Of a stretch of 50,640 bases of DNA, positions 9,194 through 20,499 are shown one piece after another (within the stretch, counting starts at the first letter, position 1; the number at the start of each line of letters is the position of its first letter). The notes under the pieces are model-generated. The model did no database searches, was not told the origin of the DNA, and was given only the letters and a program-made list of their open reading frames with translations. Made by a program: the position numbers and the translations under genes. Location of the stretch: NCBI RefSeq assembly GCF_000613285.1, contig NZ_BAIN01000015.1, forward strand, positions 1 through 50,640, given 5' to 3'. This DNA is from Acetobacter papayae JCM 25143. Its GTDB lineage: Bacteria; Pseudomonadota; Alphaproteobacteria; Acetobacterales; Acetobacteraceae.

Positions 9194-11108
9194 TGGTCGA
9201 TCCCGCGTCGGCCACGTTTTCGGGGGGTGGCGTGGTGCGGTTGGCAGGGTCGCGCAGCAGGGTGTCACGCATGATGTCGCGCGCCAGCGGGGCAGCGGCA
9301 TCGGCCCCGGTATTGCCGTGTTCAATCACAACAGCTGTGGCGTAGCGTGGTGCATCGTATGGCGCAAAGCAGATAAACAGCGCGTGCGGCCGGTATTCCC
9401 ACGGCAGGTCGGCAGAATTGAAATGCCCGCTCTCGCGCAGCGCGCGCGAGACATGGCGCACCTGTGCCGAACCCGTCTTGCCCGCCATCAACATGCCCGG
9501 AAGATCAAGCTGGGCCTTGGGGGCCGTGCCGTGCGGTTCGTTTACAACGGCGAACATGCCTTCTCGAACCGCCTTGAAGTAGGAATCGGGCATGTCCAGA
9601 GCGGGCCAGTGTTCGGGGTTGGCCTGCTCGCCAAGAGTGCCGTTGACGGCGCGGATCAGATGCGGGGATACGGCCCGGCCCGTGGCAATGCGCGCCGTGT
9701 AGGTGGCAAGCTGGAGCGGCGTTACCTGCACAAACCCCTGACCGATCCCGCTGACGATAGTATCGCCCCCGTTCCAGTGGTGGTGGTGGGCCTTGCGCCA
9801 TGCAGGGGTGGGAATAAGCCCGTCACGGGTATGGGGCAGTTCGATATCCAGCGGCACACCCAGCCCGAGCTGGTTGGCGGTCTGGGCAATATGGTCCATG
9901 CCCACGCGGCGGGCGATTTCATAGAAATAGACATCGCACGAATATTTAAGCGCATCGTGCATGTCCACCGAGCCATGCCCCCAGCGCGACCAGCAGTGAA
10001 AGCGCGTGCCGCCTACGTCCAGATAGCCGGGGCAGAACACCCGGTCAGTGGGCGAGACCGAGCGTGCCTGCAAGGCCGCCATGGCCACGGCGGGCTTGAA
10101 GGTGGAGCCGGGCGGGTAAACCCCGGCCACCGCCTTGTTGATCAGGGGGGTGTGCTGGTTGTTGGTCCACTCGATCCACTGCGCGTGGCTGACCCCGCTA
10201 TCGAACAGCGACGGGTCGAAGGAGGGCGTGCTGACCATGGCCAGCACCTCGCCATTATGGCAGTCCAGCACCACGGCGGAGGCCGTCTGGTCGCCGATAT
10301 GGTTGAGCACTTTCTGTTGCAGGCCGCGGTCCAGCGTCAGGCAGACTTCATCGCCCGGCATGCCTTCCACGCGGTTGAGTTCGGACATCACACGGCCGAC
10401 GGCGTTGACTTCCATCTCCACCGAACCGGCGGTGCCGCGTAGCTGCTCGTCCTGATTCTGCTCGATACCCGCGCGGCCTACCCGCATGCCCGGCAGGGCC
10501 AGCAGGGTGGAATGCGCCACATCCTGCTCGTTCGGCGGGGCGACATAGCCCACGATATGGGCCATCAGCTCCCCATCGGGGTAGACACGCCGTGTGCCGA
10601 CATCAATCAGCACGCCGGGTAGGGAAGGGGCGTTGAGTTCGATCCGCGCCATTTCATCCCATGAGAGGAAGTCGCGCAGCATGACAGGCACGAAGCGCCG
10701 CTGGTGGCGCATTTCGCGCGCAATGCGGCTGCGGTCGCGCTCATCAAGCGGGATAATGGCGGAAAAACGCTCTATGGTGCCTGCAACATCCGTTGTTTCC
10801 TCGGGCATGAGCAGCGCGCGCCAGTTTTCCTTGTTGTTGGCCAGAGGCAGGCCAAAACGATCGACAATGCGCCCGCGCGGCGGGGCAAGCAGGCGCTTGC
10901 TTACCCGGTTGCTGGCGGCCATGCGGGCGTAATGGTCACCATCGTTGATCTGTAAATTATAGAGCCGGTGCGCCAGTTCTCCCATGGCTCCAACCTGCAC
11001 GGCCATGAACAGAAGCGCACGGCGGGTGAACACACCGCGGGCGGGGTCCTTCTGCTCACGCATGGGCATGAGCCTGCGGCTTTCGCGCTTGCGCCGCGTC
11101 AGACGCAT
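9186..11108 (-). CDS. mrdA: Penicillin-binding protein 2, elongasome transpeptidase
   Basis: Class B penicillin-binding protein of 640 residues that cross-links peptidoglycan during cell elongation. A cytoplasmic basic N-terminus and a membrane helix (ALLFMAVQVGAMGELAHRLY, about residues 31-50) precede the pedestal domain. The transpeptidase domain has the three catalytic motifs: STFK at 335-338 with the active serine, SCD at 390-392 (the PBP2 form of SxN) and KTG at 544-546. The frame is intact. It starts 18 bases after the corrected mreD stop and ends overlapping the rodA start, so the two partners of the SEDS-PBP pair are translationally coupled. The start could instead be Met14 or Met16; I keep the longest because upstream spacing to mreD is tight and a GGGGGG tract precedes it. 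Confidence 0.95.
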   Translation of the reverse strand: MRLTRRKRESRRLMPMREQKDPARGVFTRRALLFMAVQVGAMGELAHRLYNLQINDGDHYARMAASNRVSKRLLAPPRGRIVDRFGLPLANNKENWRALLMPEETTDVAGTIERFSAIIPLDERDRSRIAREMRHQRRFVPVMLRDFLSWDEMARIELNAPSLPGVLIDVGTRRVYPDGELMAHIVGYVAPPNEQDVAHSTLLALPGMRVGRAGIEQNQDEQLRGTAGSVEMEVNAVGRVMSELNRVEGMPGDEVCLTLDRGLQQKVLNHIGDQTASAVVLDCHNGEVLAMVSTPSFDPSLFDSGVSHAQWIEWTNNQHTPLINKAVAGVYPPGSTFKPAVAMAALQARSVSPTDRVFCPGYLDVGGTRFHCWSRWGHGSVDMHDALKYSCDVYFYEIARRVGMDHIAQTANQLGLGVPLDIELPHTRDGLIPTPAWRKAHHHHWNGGDTIVSGIGQGFVQVTPLQLATYTARIATGRAVSPHLIRAVNGTLGEQANPEHWPALDMPDSYFKAVREGMFAVVNEPHGTAPKAQLDLPGMLMAGKTGSAQVRHVSRALRESGHFNSADLPWEYRPHALFICFAPYDAPRYATAVVIEHGNTGADAAAPLARDIMRDTLLRDPANRTTPPPENVADAGSTIE

Positions 11109-11126
11109 GGCCCTGCCCCCCAGCCA

Positions 11127-11680
11127 TCAGGATGTGGGCTTTCCGTCCAGAATATGGAGGAACCATGAACTCACGGCGGACAGCAACGGGTAGATTCCTA
11201 TGCACAGCAAAGCTTCAAAAAAGGCGGGTGCGGGATCGAGGGCATGCAGTCTGAACACACAGGCCAGCGCCCATTGTAATACAGATGCTGCTGCTCCTAT
11301 CAGCCGAATACGCCCCAGACCAATAAAAAATTAAGACGCATGAGACCAAAGCGGGTGTAGCTGGCCAAGCCATGCACCAGAAGCAGGATAAAGGCGCTCA
11401 CACCCAGCGGCGTAAAGCCGATCAGGTCCATGAAAATGCCCAGAATAAAGACATTGAGCGCGGGCATGCCCGATGGCCGCCACAGCGACCAGAAAAAAAC
11501 CGACCCGATCATGATGGGTGGCAGCAGTTCCGCCGCTCCCGGCAGCCCCAGCGGGGCCGAAAGCACGATAATGGCCAGCACGGCAATAAAGCTGGGCAGA
11601 AGGTGCCGGGCCGCACTGTCGAGTCGCTGCCCGAGTGTGTCCTGTGGTTCGGGTGAAGGGTCCCACTGCATGGGGGGCAT
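11127..11680 (-). CDS. mreD: Rod-shape-determining protein MreD (one frameshift)
   Basis: Small polytopic membrane protein of the elongasome, about 184 residues when repaired. The first frame (11680 to about 11320) has hydrophobic helices (LLPSFIAVLAIIVLSAPLGL, VFILGIFMDLIGFTPLGVSA) with the MreD-typical DLIGFTPLG region. It would stop at 11300 after FLLVWGVFG. In the neighbouring frame the protein continues from LNF with FIGLGRIRLIGAAASVLQ and ends at SWFLHILDGKPTS, stop 11127-11129. The shift lies in a six-T run (minus strand) near 11328; one extra T restores the frame. It starts five bases after mreC and ends 18 bases before mrdA, so it belongs to the same operon. Confidence 0.85.
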
Positions 11681-11685
11681 GGCGC

Positions 11686-12603
11686 TTATCCTTCCTGACC
11701 GGGCGACAGGAGGGTTTTGAACGGCAGGGCCAGCGGCCGGTGCGAGGGGTGCGAGAGCGGCACATGGCCCGGCGCGCCCGGTGGTTCGATTTCAGCCTGA
11801 CGGAAGTCGAACACGCGTAGCATGGTGAGCTGGTTCAGCCGGGCGAAAGGCTGCACCACTGGCGTGCCGGGGTGGGTGTAATGTACGGTGCCAACCGGAA
11901 TACCAGCGGGGAACGCCCCGGCCTGATCGCCCGTAACCACACGCTCGCCCTCAAGCGGGCGGGTATCCTGCGGGTAGTAGAGTAGGCGTGGCGTGTCGCT
12001 GTTGTCACCCATCATAATGGCCGGGGCATGGCTGGATTCGAGCATGACAGGCAGCCTGCTGGAAATATCGGTAATCAGCAGCACGCGGGCCGCATGGGGG
12101 CCGACTTCCGTTACACGCCCGGCAAGGCCGTTGGCGGCCAGGGCCACGTTGCCGGTCTGGATACCGCTTTGCAGCCCGGCCACCAGCAGCACGGCACGGG
12201 CGTAAATGCCCCCGCTATCGGCCACCACACGGCCCGTGACAAAAGAGGGCGAGGGTTCGGGCACCCAGTGGAGTTCGGTTTTAAGGGAATCGTTTTCGCG
12301 TGCGAGGGAAACTGCGACGTCGTACCAACGGCGCAAGGTGGCGTTTTCCGCCTCAAGCCGGCTGTTTTCTTCGCTCAGATGGCGGGCCTGACGAATACCG
12401 TTGCTGATATCGGCCACACCCGCCCGTGCGTGCGAGACCATGTTCCACAACGGGGCCAGCGTGCCCGCAACGGCCATGCGGACTTTTTCGGTCGTGCGTT
12501 TTTCAACCTGCCCCGCAATCATGACCCCCACGGACAGAAGCAGCAACGCCGGTAATACCAGCTTGCCCAGAGCCTGCCTGACCTGAATGGAAACCGGGAG
12601 CAT
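11686..12603 (-). CDS. mreC: Rod-shape-determining protein MreC
   Basis: Periplasmic scaffold of the elongasome, 305 residues, anchored by one N-terminal helix (LVLPALLLLSVGVMIAGQ, about residues 13-30). A coiled-coil stretch follows (RQARHLSEENSRLEAENATL), then the beta-rich MreC domain with VTGRVVADSGGIYARAVLL and GLAGRVTEVGPHAARVLLIT. The C-terminus is a Pro-rich tail (ALPFKTLLSPGQ). MreC links the MreB filament to PBP2 and RodA. The frame is intact and the gene follows mreB by 81 bases. Start ATG 12603 precedes the membrane anchor by a short polar stretch, as usual for the family. Confidence 0.93.
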   Translation of the reverse strand: MLPVSIQVRQALGKLVLPALLLLSVGVMIAGQVEKRTTEKVRMAVAGTLAPLWNMVSHARAGVADISNGIRQARHLSEENSRLEAENATLRRWYDVAVSLARENDSLKTELHWVPEPSPSFVTGRVVADSGGIYARAVLLVAGLQSGIQTGNVALAANGLAGRVTEVGPHAARVLLITDISSRLPVMLESSHAPAIMMGDNSDTPRLLYYPQDTRPLEGERVVTGDQAGAFPAGIPVGTVHYTHPGTPVVQPFARLNQLTMLRVFDFRQAEIEPPGAPGHVPLSHPSHRPLALPFKTLLSPGQEG

Positions 12604-12684
12604 GGAAAACGGGGATCCCTGTCTTGTGGCTGTGGCCTTTCACCCTGACGCGGCATAACGCTGCCGCGCCGTTACGGGGTGAGG

Positions 12685-13974
<1,290 letters not shown>

Positions 13975-14008
13975 TCAGGTACCCGGTCGGGACAGATATG
14001 TGTAAAGG

Positions 14009-15598
14009 TCAGACGCTCAGGGCTTCGGGGGCTGTGCGTGCGCGTTTGACCAGCAGCTTGTTGAGCGCATGCACATAGGCCCGCACGGCAGAAACAACCG
14101 TATCGGCATCCGCACCCTGACCGTCCACCAGCTTGCCGGCTTCTTCCAGCCTTACGGTGGTGCGGGCCTGTGCATCCGTGCCTTCGGTTACGGCGGCAAC
14201 CGAGAACAGCGCCAGACGCGCATCATGGGCAAAAGCCGCGCGCAGGGCGTTAAAGGCGGCATCCACCGGGCCGTTGCCCGTGGCGCTGGCATGGGCGGGC
14301 TTGCCGTCCACCGTCAGGTCCAGTTCCACTTCGGAAGGCTGGCCGGAAATGGAGCGCAGGCTCAGGCTGACAAAGCGGATGTGATCATGGTCGCGCGCTT
14401 CGTCATCCACCAGGGCAACGATGTCGTCGTCGTAAACAACCTTCTTGCGGTCGGCCAGATCCTTGAAGCGCGCAAAGGCGTCGTTCAGGCGCTCGTCATC
14501 CATGTTGTCATAGCCCAGCGCCCGCAGCTTGTCGCGGAAGGCGGCCCGGCCGGAATGCTTGCCCATGACCAGTGCAGAACGGGTCCAGCCCACGCTTTCG
14601 GGGGTCATGATTTCGTAGGTGGCAGCGTTTTTCAGCACGCCATCCTGATGGATACCGCTTTCATGGGCAAAGGCGTTGCGCCCGACAATGGCCTTGTTGG
14701 GCTGCACGTCAAAGCTGGTGATGGTGGCCAGCATGCGCGACACCTTCAGCAGCCCGGTCGTGTTGATGCCGGTGGTGAAGGGGTACTGGTCGTTGCGGGT
14801 GCGCAGCGCCATCACGATTTCTTCCAGAGCCGCATTGCCCGCGCGTTCGCCAATACCGTTGATGGTGCATTCCACCTGCCGCGCCCCACCCCGGATCGAG
14901 GCCAGCGTGTTGGCCACGGCCAGACCCAGATCGTTATGGTTATGCGCCGAGAAAATGACCTCATGCGCGCCGGGCACGCGTTCACGCAGCATGGAAAAGA
15001 TTTTTTCCATGTCTTCGGGAGTAGCGTAGCCCACGGTATCGGGAATGTTGATGGTGGTGGCACCGGCCTTGATGGCGGCCTCTACACAGCGGCACAGGAA
15101 GTCCGGCTCGGTGCGCGAGCCGTCTTCGGCGGACCATTCCACGTCATCCGTCAGGTTACGGGCCGCGCGGTTGCCCGAGGTAATCAGGTCCAGAACCGTT
15201 TCGGGCTCCATGCGCAGCTTGTATTTCATGTGCAGCGGCGAAGTGGAGATAAAGTTGTGAATACGCTTGCGCTCGGCCGGGGCCAGTGCCTCGCCCGCAG
15301 CAGCAATGTCACGCGCACCGCCACTGCGCGCCAGTGCGCAGATAACCGCGCCCTTGGTGTTGCGCGCGATTTCGTTGACGGATTCGAAATCCCCTTTCGA
15401 TGCCACGGGAAAACCGGCCTCGATCACATCCACGCCCAGAGTGGCCAGCGCTTCGGCCATGCGGAGCTTTTCCGCCAGATTCATGGAAAAGCCGGGAGAC
15501 TGCTCACCATCGCGCAGGGTGGTGTCGAAAATAATGACGCGATCGGCGGTCATGCGACCGAAGGAAGGATGCGTGAAGCTGGTCTGATCAGCAGACAT
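14009..15598 (-). CDS. leuA: 2-isopropylmalate synthase
   Basis: First committed enzyme of leucine biosynthesis: it condenses acetyl-CoA with 2-oxoisovalerate to 2-isopropylmalate in the cytosol. The protein is 529 residues, near the usual length of the long form with a C-terminal regulatory domain. The N-terminal TIM barrel has FDTTLRDGEQSPG (about residues 24-36) with the metal-binding aspartate, and the HxH metal ligands in FSAHNHNDLGLA (about 216-227). GRNAFAHESGIHQDGVLKN in the linker is also diagnostic. From about residue 390 the LeuA dimer domain for leucine feedback follows. The start ATG 15598 has AGGA eight bases upstream. The gene is alone, followed by a terminator. Confidence 0.96.
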   Translation of the reverse strand: MSADQTSFTHPSFGRMTADRVIIFDTTLRDGEQSPGFSMNLAEKLRMAEALATLGVDVIEAGFPVASKGDFESVNEIARNTKGAVICALARSGGARDIAAAGEALAPAERKRIHNFISTSPLHMKYKLRMEPETVLDLITSGNRAARNLTDDVEWSAEDGSRTEPDFLCRCVEAAIKAGATTINIPDTVGYATPEDMEKIFSMLRERVPGAHEVIFSAHNHNDLGLAVANTLASIRGGARQVECTINGIGERAGNAALEEIVMALRTRNDQYPFTTGINTTGLLKVSRMLATITSFDVQPNKAIVGRNAFAHESGIHQDGVLKNAATYEIMTPESVGWTRSALVMGKHSGRAAFRDKLRALGYDNMDDERLNDAFARFKDLADRKKVVYDDDIVALVDDEARDHDHIRFVSLSLRSISGQPSEVELDLTVDGKPAHASATGNGPVDAAFNALRAAFAHDARLALFSVAAVTEGTDAQARTTVRLEEAGKLVDGQGADADTVVSAVRAYVHALNKLLVKRARTAPEALSV

Positions 15599-15950
15599 GA
15601 TGTGTTCCTGATTTATCGTATCTGGCGTGCAGGTTTGTATAATCCTGCGCTGCTTAGCCCGCGTACGGGCACTCTTGCGGTTTTACCCCTGGGCGCGGCG
15701 GCGCGCAGCCACCCGGATCGCTCAGGGGCTGGTAAGTCGAAGGAGCAGATCCAGACGGAAGGGCACACGGCTCCGGCCCGCGCAGGCGCGGTCATTCCAG
15801 ACTTCGGAGAAGGAGCGGTGGCGAATCATGTGGTCACAATACAGGGCCGCCCTGCAAACGCAACCATAAAACGCCCGGCTCTGTCCCGGCCCTGTATTGA
15901 TACTTTCGCATTGCTGGCAGGGTTTCATGCCACCCCGTGCCTGTGCAGCC
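15599..15950. other. Gene-free interval between leuA and ctaA
   Basis: About 350 bases with no convincing gene. It should hold the leuA promoter and leader on the minus strand. A small GC hairpin, GCCCGCGTACGGGC (15657-15670), lies 60 bases before the leuA start. I looked for a leucine-rich leader peptide or T-box-like element and saw none. Two short minus-strand ORFs here (15928-15722 and 15795-15613) lack ribosome sites and family features. Confidence 0.5.
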
Positions 15951-17045
15951 TCAGGCCCTGCGCAAGCTGTGCAGCACGAACAGCATCACACCCAGCAGCA
16001 CGGCGGCAAAGGTCTGATGCACCGCACCCGCCCAGACAGGCACCACCAGCAGCAGAGTGGTAACGCCCAGCGCATACTGGATCAGCACCGCCCAGCCCAG
16101 CAGGATCAGGCTGTTCTGCGCCCGGCGGCCCAGCCCGCGTGTGCGCAGCCCCACCAGCAGCACAGCGCCGATGGTCAGGGCGGTGAGCGTGGCCAGCAGC
16201 CGGTGGTCGAACTGCACCGCCGCCTTGTTTACAAACCAGTTGAGCCAGAAGGGCGAAAGCTGGGCGTAATCGGTCGGGATCAGGTGGCCGTCCATCAGCG
16301 GGAAGCTGTTGAACAGAAAGCCCGCATGCGTGCCAGCCGTAAAGCCGCCCGCAAGTATGGTGACACACAAAAGCCCTGTCGCGCAGAAAGCCAGCGCGCG
16401 CACAATGCGGGTATCGGGGGTTTGCCGTGTGGTTTCGGGCGTGGGCCAGCGAATGGAAAAGGCCGTCCACAATATGGCGGCATACAGGATTAGTGCGGCG
16501 CTCAGATGCAGCACCAGCCGGACAGGCTCAACCGCCGTGCTGTCGGGGCGAAAACCCGATGCCACCATGAACCAGCCGATAGCCCCCTGAAGCCCGCCGA
16601 GTATGAAGAACACGAACAGGCGTACCGCCAGCGCCCGCGTGATCATGCCGCGCAGCGTAAACCATAGCAGCGGCAGCAGCAGGGTCAGCCCCATCAGGCG
16701 GCCCCAGAAACGGTGAATCCATTCCGCCCAGAAAATTTTCTGGAACCCGGCCAGCCCGAACCCTTCATGCTGGAGGTGGTATTGCGGAATGGTCTGGTAC
16801 AGCGCGAACAGCCTCTCCCATTCGGCATGGGACAGCGGGGGGATCATGCCGCTGACAGGCTGCCAGTCCATGATGGACAGGCCCGAACCCGTCAGCCGGG
16901 TAACACCGCCAATGGCGATCATGCCCAGCAGCATGAAGCACAGCACGAACAGCCAGCCCGAAACCAGACGGCGGCTGGCATCGGTCATGACACCGCGCGG
17001 GGTGGTTGGGGCTGTGTTCGCCGGTGGGGTCTGCTGTGCGGGCAT
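15951..17045 (-). CDS. ctaA: Heme A synthase (COX15/CtaA)
   Basis: Inner-membrane enzyme that hydroxylates heme O to heme A for heme-copper oxidases. About 364 residues from ATG 17045; ATG 16988 ([14 protein letters not shown]) is an alternative that drops a Pro/Thr-rich leader. Eight hydrophobic helices in two four-helix halves fit the family. The signature [19 protein letters not shown] follows the first helix, and the histidines of [29 protein letters not shown] and [10 protein letters not shown] match the conserved heme-ligand positions. The alphaproteobacterial form without the regulatory cysteine pair is expected here. It is divergent from the VTT-protein gene, about 100 bases apart. 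Its presence beside a quinol oxidase operon bears on which heme that oxidase uses. Confidence 0.93.
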   Translation of the reverse strand: MPAQQTPPANTAPTTPRGVMTDASRRLVSGWLFVLCFMLLGMIAIGGVTRLTGSGLSIMDWQPVSGMIPPLSHAEWERLFALYQTIPQYHLQHEGFGLAGFQKIFWAEWIHRFWGRLMGLTLLLPLLWFTLRGMITRALAVRLFVFFILGGLQGAIGWFMVASGFRPDSTAVEPVRLVLHLSAALILYAAILWTAFSIRWPTPETTRQTPDTRIVRALAFCATGLLCVTILAGGFTAGTHAGFLFNSFPLMDGHLIPTDYAQLSPFWLNWFVNKAAVQFDHRLLATLTALTIGAVLLVGLRTRGLGRRAQNSLILLGWAVLIQYALGVTTLLLVVPVWAGAVHQTFAAVLLGVMLFVLHSLRRA

Positions 17046-17147
17046 GGTGTCTGGTTCCGTGGCTGGTGCAGGGGCTGCCGTGTTTGCTGTGCCGGGTTTA
17101 CAGCCTGCTTGCGGGGGGCTGCAAGAAGATGGTAGCGGCACGGGGGT

Positions 17148-17852
17148 ATGGAAGATATCCCGCCCCGCTCCATCCCCCCCGTGGCAGGCGCTCTGTGGCC
17201 GCTGGTTCGGCCCTTTGCGCGGCCTTTGCTCATGCTGGTTGTACTGGCGGCAGGGGCGGTGTGGCTGCGCCACGCCCCTTGGCTTGACCAGATGCTGCAC
17301 GGTGCCGGCCTGATCCGCGAAGGCGTGCGGGGGCGGCTGGTTTTTGTTGTGGGGGCGGGGGTGTGGTGCGCGTTTGGCCTGCCCCGGCAGGTGGCGGCTT
17401 TTGCGGCAGGGCTGGCCTATGGCGCGCTGGAAGGGCTGGCGCTGATAACCGTGGCCTCGGCTCTGGGTAGTGTGTGCGGCTTTTACTGGGCACGCTGGGC
17501 CGGACAGGGCCGGGTGCTGCGCGCAGGCTCGGGCCGGTTGGGAGAGTCGCTCGCCCGGCTTGATGGCGTGCTGACGGCGCGGCCCTTTCTAAGTGTTCTG
17601 ACCCTGCGCCTGCTGCCTGTGGGCTCTGCCCTGCTGCTCAATCTGCTCTGCGGGCTTTCAGGTATGGCCGTGGGGCCGTTCATGCTGGCTACGGTGCTGG
17701 GTGGTCTGCCACAGAACGCCATGGCGGCCCTGCTGGGCGCTGGGGCTGGTGTGGGGGCCGTGTGGCAATATGCTGCTGCGGCAGCACTGTTCGTGCTGTC
17801 CGGGGCGCTGGGGGTATGGCTGTGGCGTAACAGCCGCGTGGCAGCGCCCTGA
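17148..17852 (+). CDS. TVP38/TMEM64 (VTT/DedA-type) membrane protein
   Basis: Polytopic inner-membrane protein of 234 residues. After an N-terminal helix ([14 protein letters not shown]) it has the VTT/SNARE-associated Golgi domain: [21 protein letters not shown], then [17 protein letters not shown], and later [22 protein letters not shown] and [15 protein letters not shown]. The RLLPV and GLPQ re-entrant motifs are typical. Family members act as undecaprenyl-phosphate or phospholipid flippases or affect membrane potential; the specific substrate cannot be read. The start at ATG 17148 has no strong ribosome site. The gene is divergent from ctaA, and the histidine kinase follows on the same strand after 118 bases. 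Confidence 0.75.
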   Translation: MEDIPPRSIPPVAGALWPLVRPFARPLLMLVVLAAGAVWLRHAPWLDQMLHGAGLIREGVRGRLVFVVGAGVWCAFGLPRQVAAFAAGLAYGALEGLALITVASALGSVCGFYWARWAGQGRVLRAGSGRLGESLARLDGVLTARPFLSVLTLRLLPVGSALLLNLLCGLSGMAVGPFMLATVLGGLPQNAMAALLGAGAGVGAVWQYAAAAALFVLSGALGVWLWRNSRVAAP

Positions 17853-17970
17853 ACATGGTTTAACCCCGCCTGTCCGGCGTTTTCGGGCTGGAGGAAATAC
17901 GCCCATGCGTTCGCGGGGCTTGACGGAATGACACACCGGCGCAAAGTCGGTGTTAAGACAGACAGGGAGC

Positions 17971-20375
17971 ATGCCTGAACATGCCAAGCATCCGGCAAGA
18001 CGGGCCCACGCGCTGGCGCTGATTGGTGCGGGGCTGCTGATCGTGACCTTTGGCGCGATGGGTATTGAACTCGGAAATGAAATGGCGCGGCACGGCGTGC
18101 TGGATCGTGAAAGCACGGCGGCGGGTAGCTATCTGCGCGGCCTGCACCACGCCACCAGCGATGCACGGATCTGCCATTACGCGTGGGAGGCCCATCACCA
18201 GCAGGAAGATGCGGCCTGTTATGCTCAGCCATTGGGCAACTGACGGATAGTTTGGGTGGATTCGCGGCATTCCGGGCCGTGCAGCAGCGCGAGCAGGCCG
18301 GGCGTAACGAGCCGCTGGATGCCGTGCAGGCCCAGCTTTCGGATATCAGCACATGGGCCCCTGCGGCTGAGCGCATGCCCATAGGGGGTGAGCAGGCGCT
18401 GGCCGGGCTGGATCAGAATCTGGCGGTGCTGAGCCGCGCGAGCACGCTCGATCAGGCGGACCGCGTGGCCGATATGCTCCGCAATACAAGCTGGCAGCGC
18501 AGGCTGGCGCTGCTGGGTATTCTCACCGGTGTTTTCAGCATGATTTCGGCGGGCTGGGTGCTGGACCGCTCATCGCTCGCCGCAGCACGGGCCGAGGCCT
18601 CCTCGCGCGATCTGGCGTTGCGCCTGCGCGCCACACTGGACAGCCTGAGCCTTGGCGTTGCGGTGTTCGGGGCAGATGGCCGCCTGTGGCACTGGAACGA
18701 GCAGCTTGCCGTGGTGCTGGGGCTGGAAAAGGATTTTCTACGCACTGGCCTGCCCTACAATACCCTTAGCTCCGTGCTGGTGGTGGATGGTGTGCCCCTG
18801 CTGGAACCCATTGAGCATGTCGAGGCCAGTCTGGCACGTAGCGAGCCCGACCCGCCGGTAATGGTGGAGTGTCAGGGCACCAACGGGGCTGATCTGGAAC
18901 TGTGTCGCACGGTGTTTTTTGCGCCCGACGGGGCGGCGGAGCAGCGCGGTTTTGTGCTGACGGCGGCTGATATCACCATGCGCCTGCGCAGCGAGCGCGC
19001 TCTGGGCGAGGCGCAGAAGCTGCGCGCGCTGGGGCAGCTTACGGCCGGTATCGCGCATGACTTCAAAAACCTGCTGACAGTCATTCTGGGTAATCTGGAG
19101 CTGGCGGCTGAATATGACCAGCCCGATCAGGCAGAGCAGAGGCAGGAATACCTGTCCGCCGCCGCCCATGCCGGGCACCGCTCGGAAGCGCTGACCGGCC
19201 AACTCCTGTCCTTCATGCGCCGCCAGTCGGGCTCGCCCGGTTGTCTGTATCTGGGCAAGCTGTTTGCGGTGCTGGGCGGGCTGCTGGGCCGCGTTATCGG
19301 GCCGCGTATCGTGGTCGAATGCGACCATGTAATGGATGTATGGCCAGTCTGTGTGGATGCCGCACAGCTTGAAAGCGCCATTCTCAATCTGGCCATCAAC
19401 GCGCGTGACGCCATGCCTTCGGGCGGCAGCCTGCGGATTATCGCGCGCAATGTCACGTTTTCGGTCAATGCGGACCTGATGAGCCTGCCGGTGGAAGAAG
19501 GGCGGGCCATGCGGGTTGTATCGGAAACGATGCCCCTCCCCGCGGGCGACTGGGTCAGGCTGGATGTGATCGATAGCGGCTCAGGCATGACGCGCGATGT
19601 CATGGACCGGCTGTTCGAACCCTTTTTCACCACCAAGCGCGAAGGCGCTGGCACCGGGCTGGGGTTGGCCATGGTTCTGGCGTTTTCGCAGCAGGCGCAT
19701 GGGCGCGTTATGGTGGCCACGGGGCGTGGTATCGGTACGGAGGTTTCGCTCTGGCTGCCGCGCGGACAGATTGTGGCCTCGGAAACCACGCGCACCGAGG
19801 TAGCAGAGGTCACACCGGTGGATGCCCTGCCCGTGGGCGAAGCGCGCGCCGTGCTAGCCCGTGCCGAGCTGAGCAATGCCGGGCAGGCGGATGCCCCTAG
19901 GGCCGGAGGGGCCGTTTCCGCACAGGGCGAGCATACCCCGACCGAGACACGCACCGCCGGACAGGCTGCGGCCTCTCGCCCTGAGCCGACCCGTAGCCTT
20001 CAGGTGCTGGTGGTAGAGGATGATGCCGTTATCCGTGACATTGTGGTGACAATCCTTGGCATGGCCGGGCATCGCGTATTTGAAGCCGGGGACGGCGAGC
20101 AGGCGTTTGATGTAGCCGCCGGTGTGGAAGGCGGGCTGGACCTTCTGGTGAGCGATATCCAGCTTCCCGGCCCGCTGGATGGCGTGACGCTGTCGCGCGT
20201 GCTGGTCGAGCGTTATCCGGGGCTGGCGGTTGTTTATATGTCGGGTGAACTCACGGCGGATTCTCCCCCGCCTCGTGGTGGGGTTGAAACCGCCTGCCTG
20301 CTGGCCAAACCCTTCCGGCGTGATGGGCTGATGGAGGCCGTCAGCATCGCGCTGGAGGCCCGCGCGGCGGGCTGA
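17971..20375 (+). CDS. Hybrid sensor histidine kinase with receiver domain (one frameshift)
   Basis: Membrane-bound hybrid kinase of about 800 residues. Start ATG 17971 has GGGAG four bases upstream. Helix one (ALALIGAGLLIVTFGAMGIEL) leads to a periplasmic region of about 150 residues, then helix two (LALLGILTGVFSMISAGWVL). A PAS-like segment follows (TLDSLSLGVAVFGADGRLWH), then the dimerisation/phosphoacceptor box GIAHDFKNLLTVILGN with the histidine near residue 363, the ATPase N box NLAINARDAM near 473, DSGSGM and GAGTGLGLAM. The receiver domain (from VLVVEDDAVI, about 676) has the phosphoacceptor aspartate in LLVSDIQLPG. The first frame stops at 18243 after YAQPLGN; adding one G in GGG near 18236 gives PLGQLTDSLGGF and restores the frame. 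No cognate regulator adjoins it and the signal is unknown. Confidence 0.88.
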
Positions 20376-20499
20376 ACTGCGCCGCACCCTTGCAGAATAC
20401 CCCCGTGCGGGATACAGCGTTGCGGCCCTGCCGGGTGGCGGGCGGTAATGAACATGATGCCCTCTTGTGGGCCGCAGGGATGAAGGGTTGCGAGAGACC

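Noticed and set aside
15613-15928. Two short minus-strand frames, one Cys-rich, before leuA
   Set aside because: No ribosome site or leucine-codon run; I considered an attenuator peptide and found no support.
14069-16063. 664-codon open frame on the + strand
   Set aside because: Antisense to leuA and part of ctaA. Its composition is the reverse-frame shadow of high-GC codon use, and leuA has full motifs.
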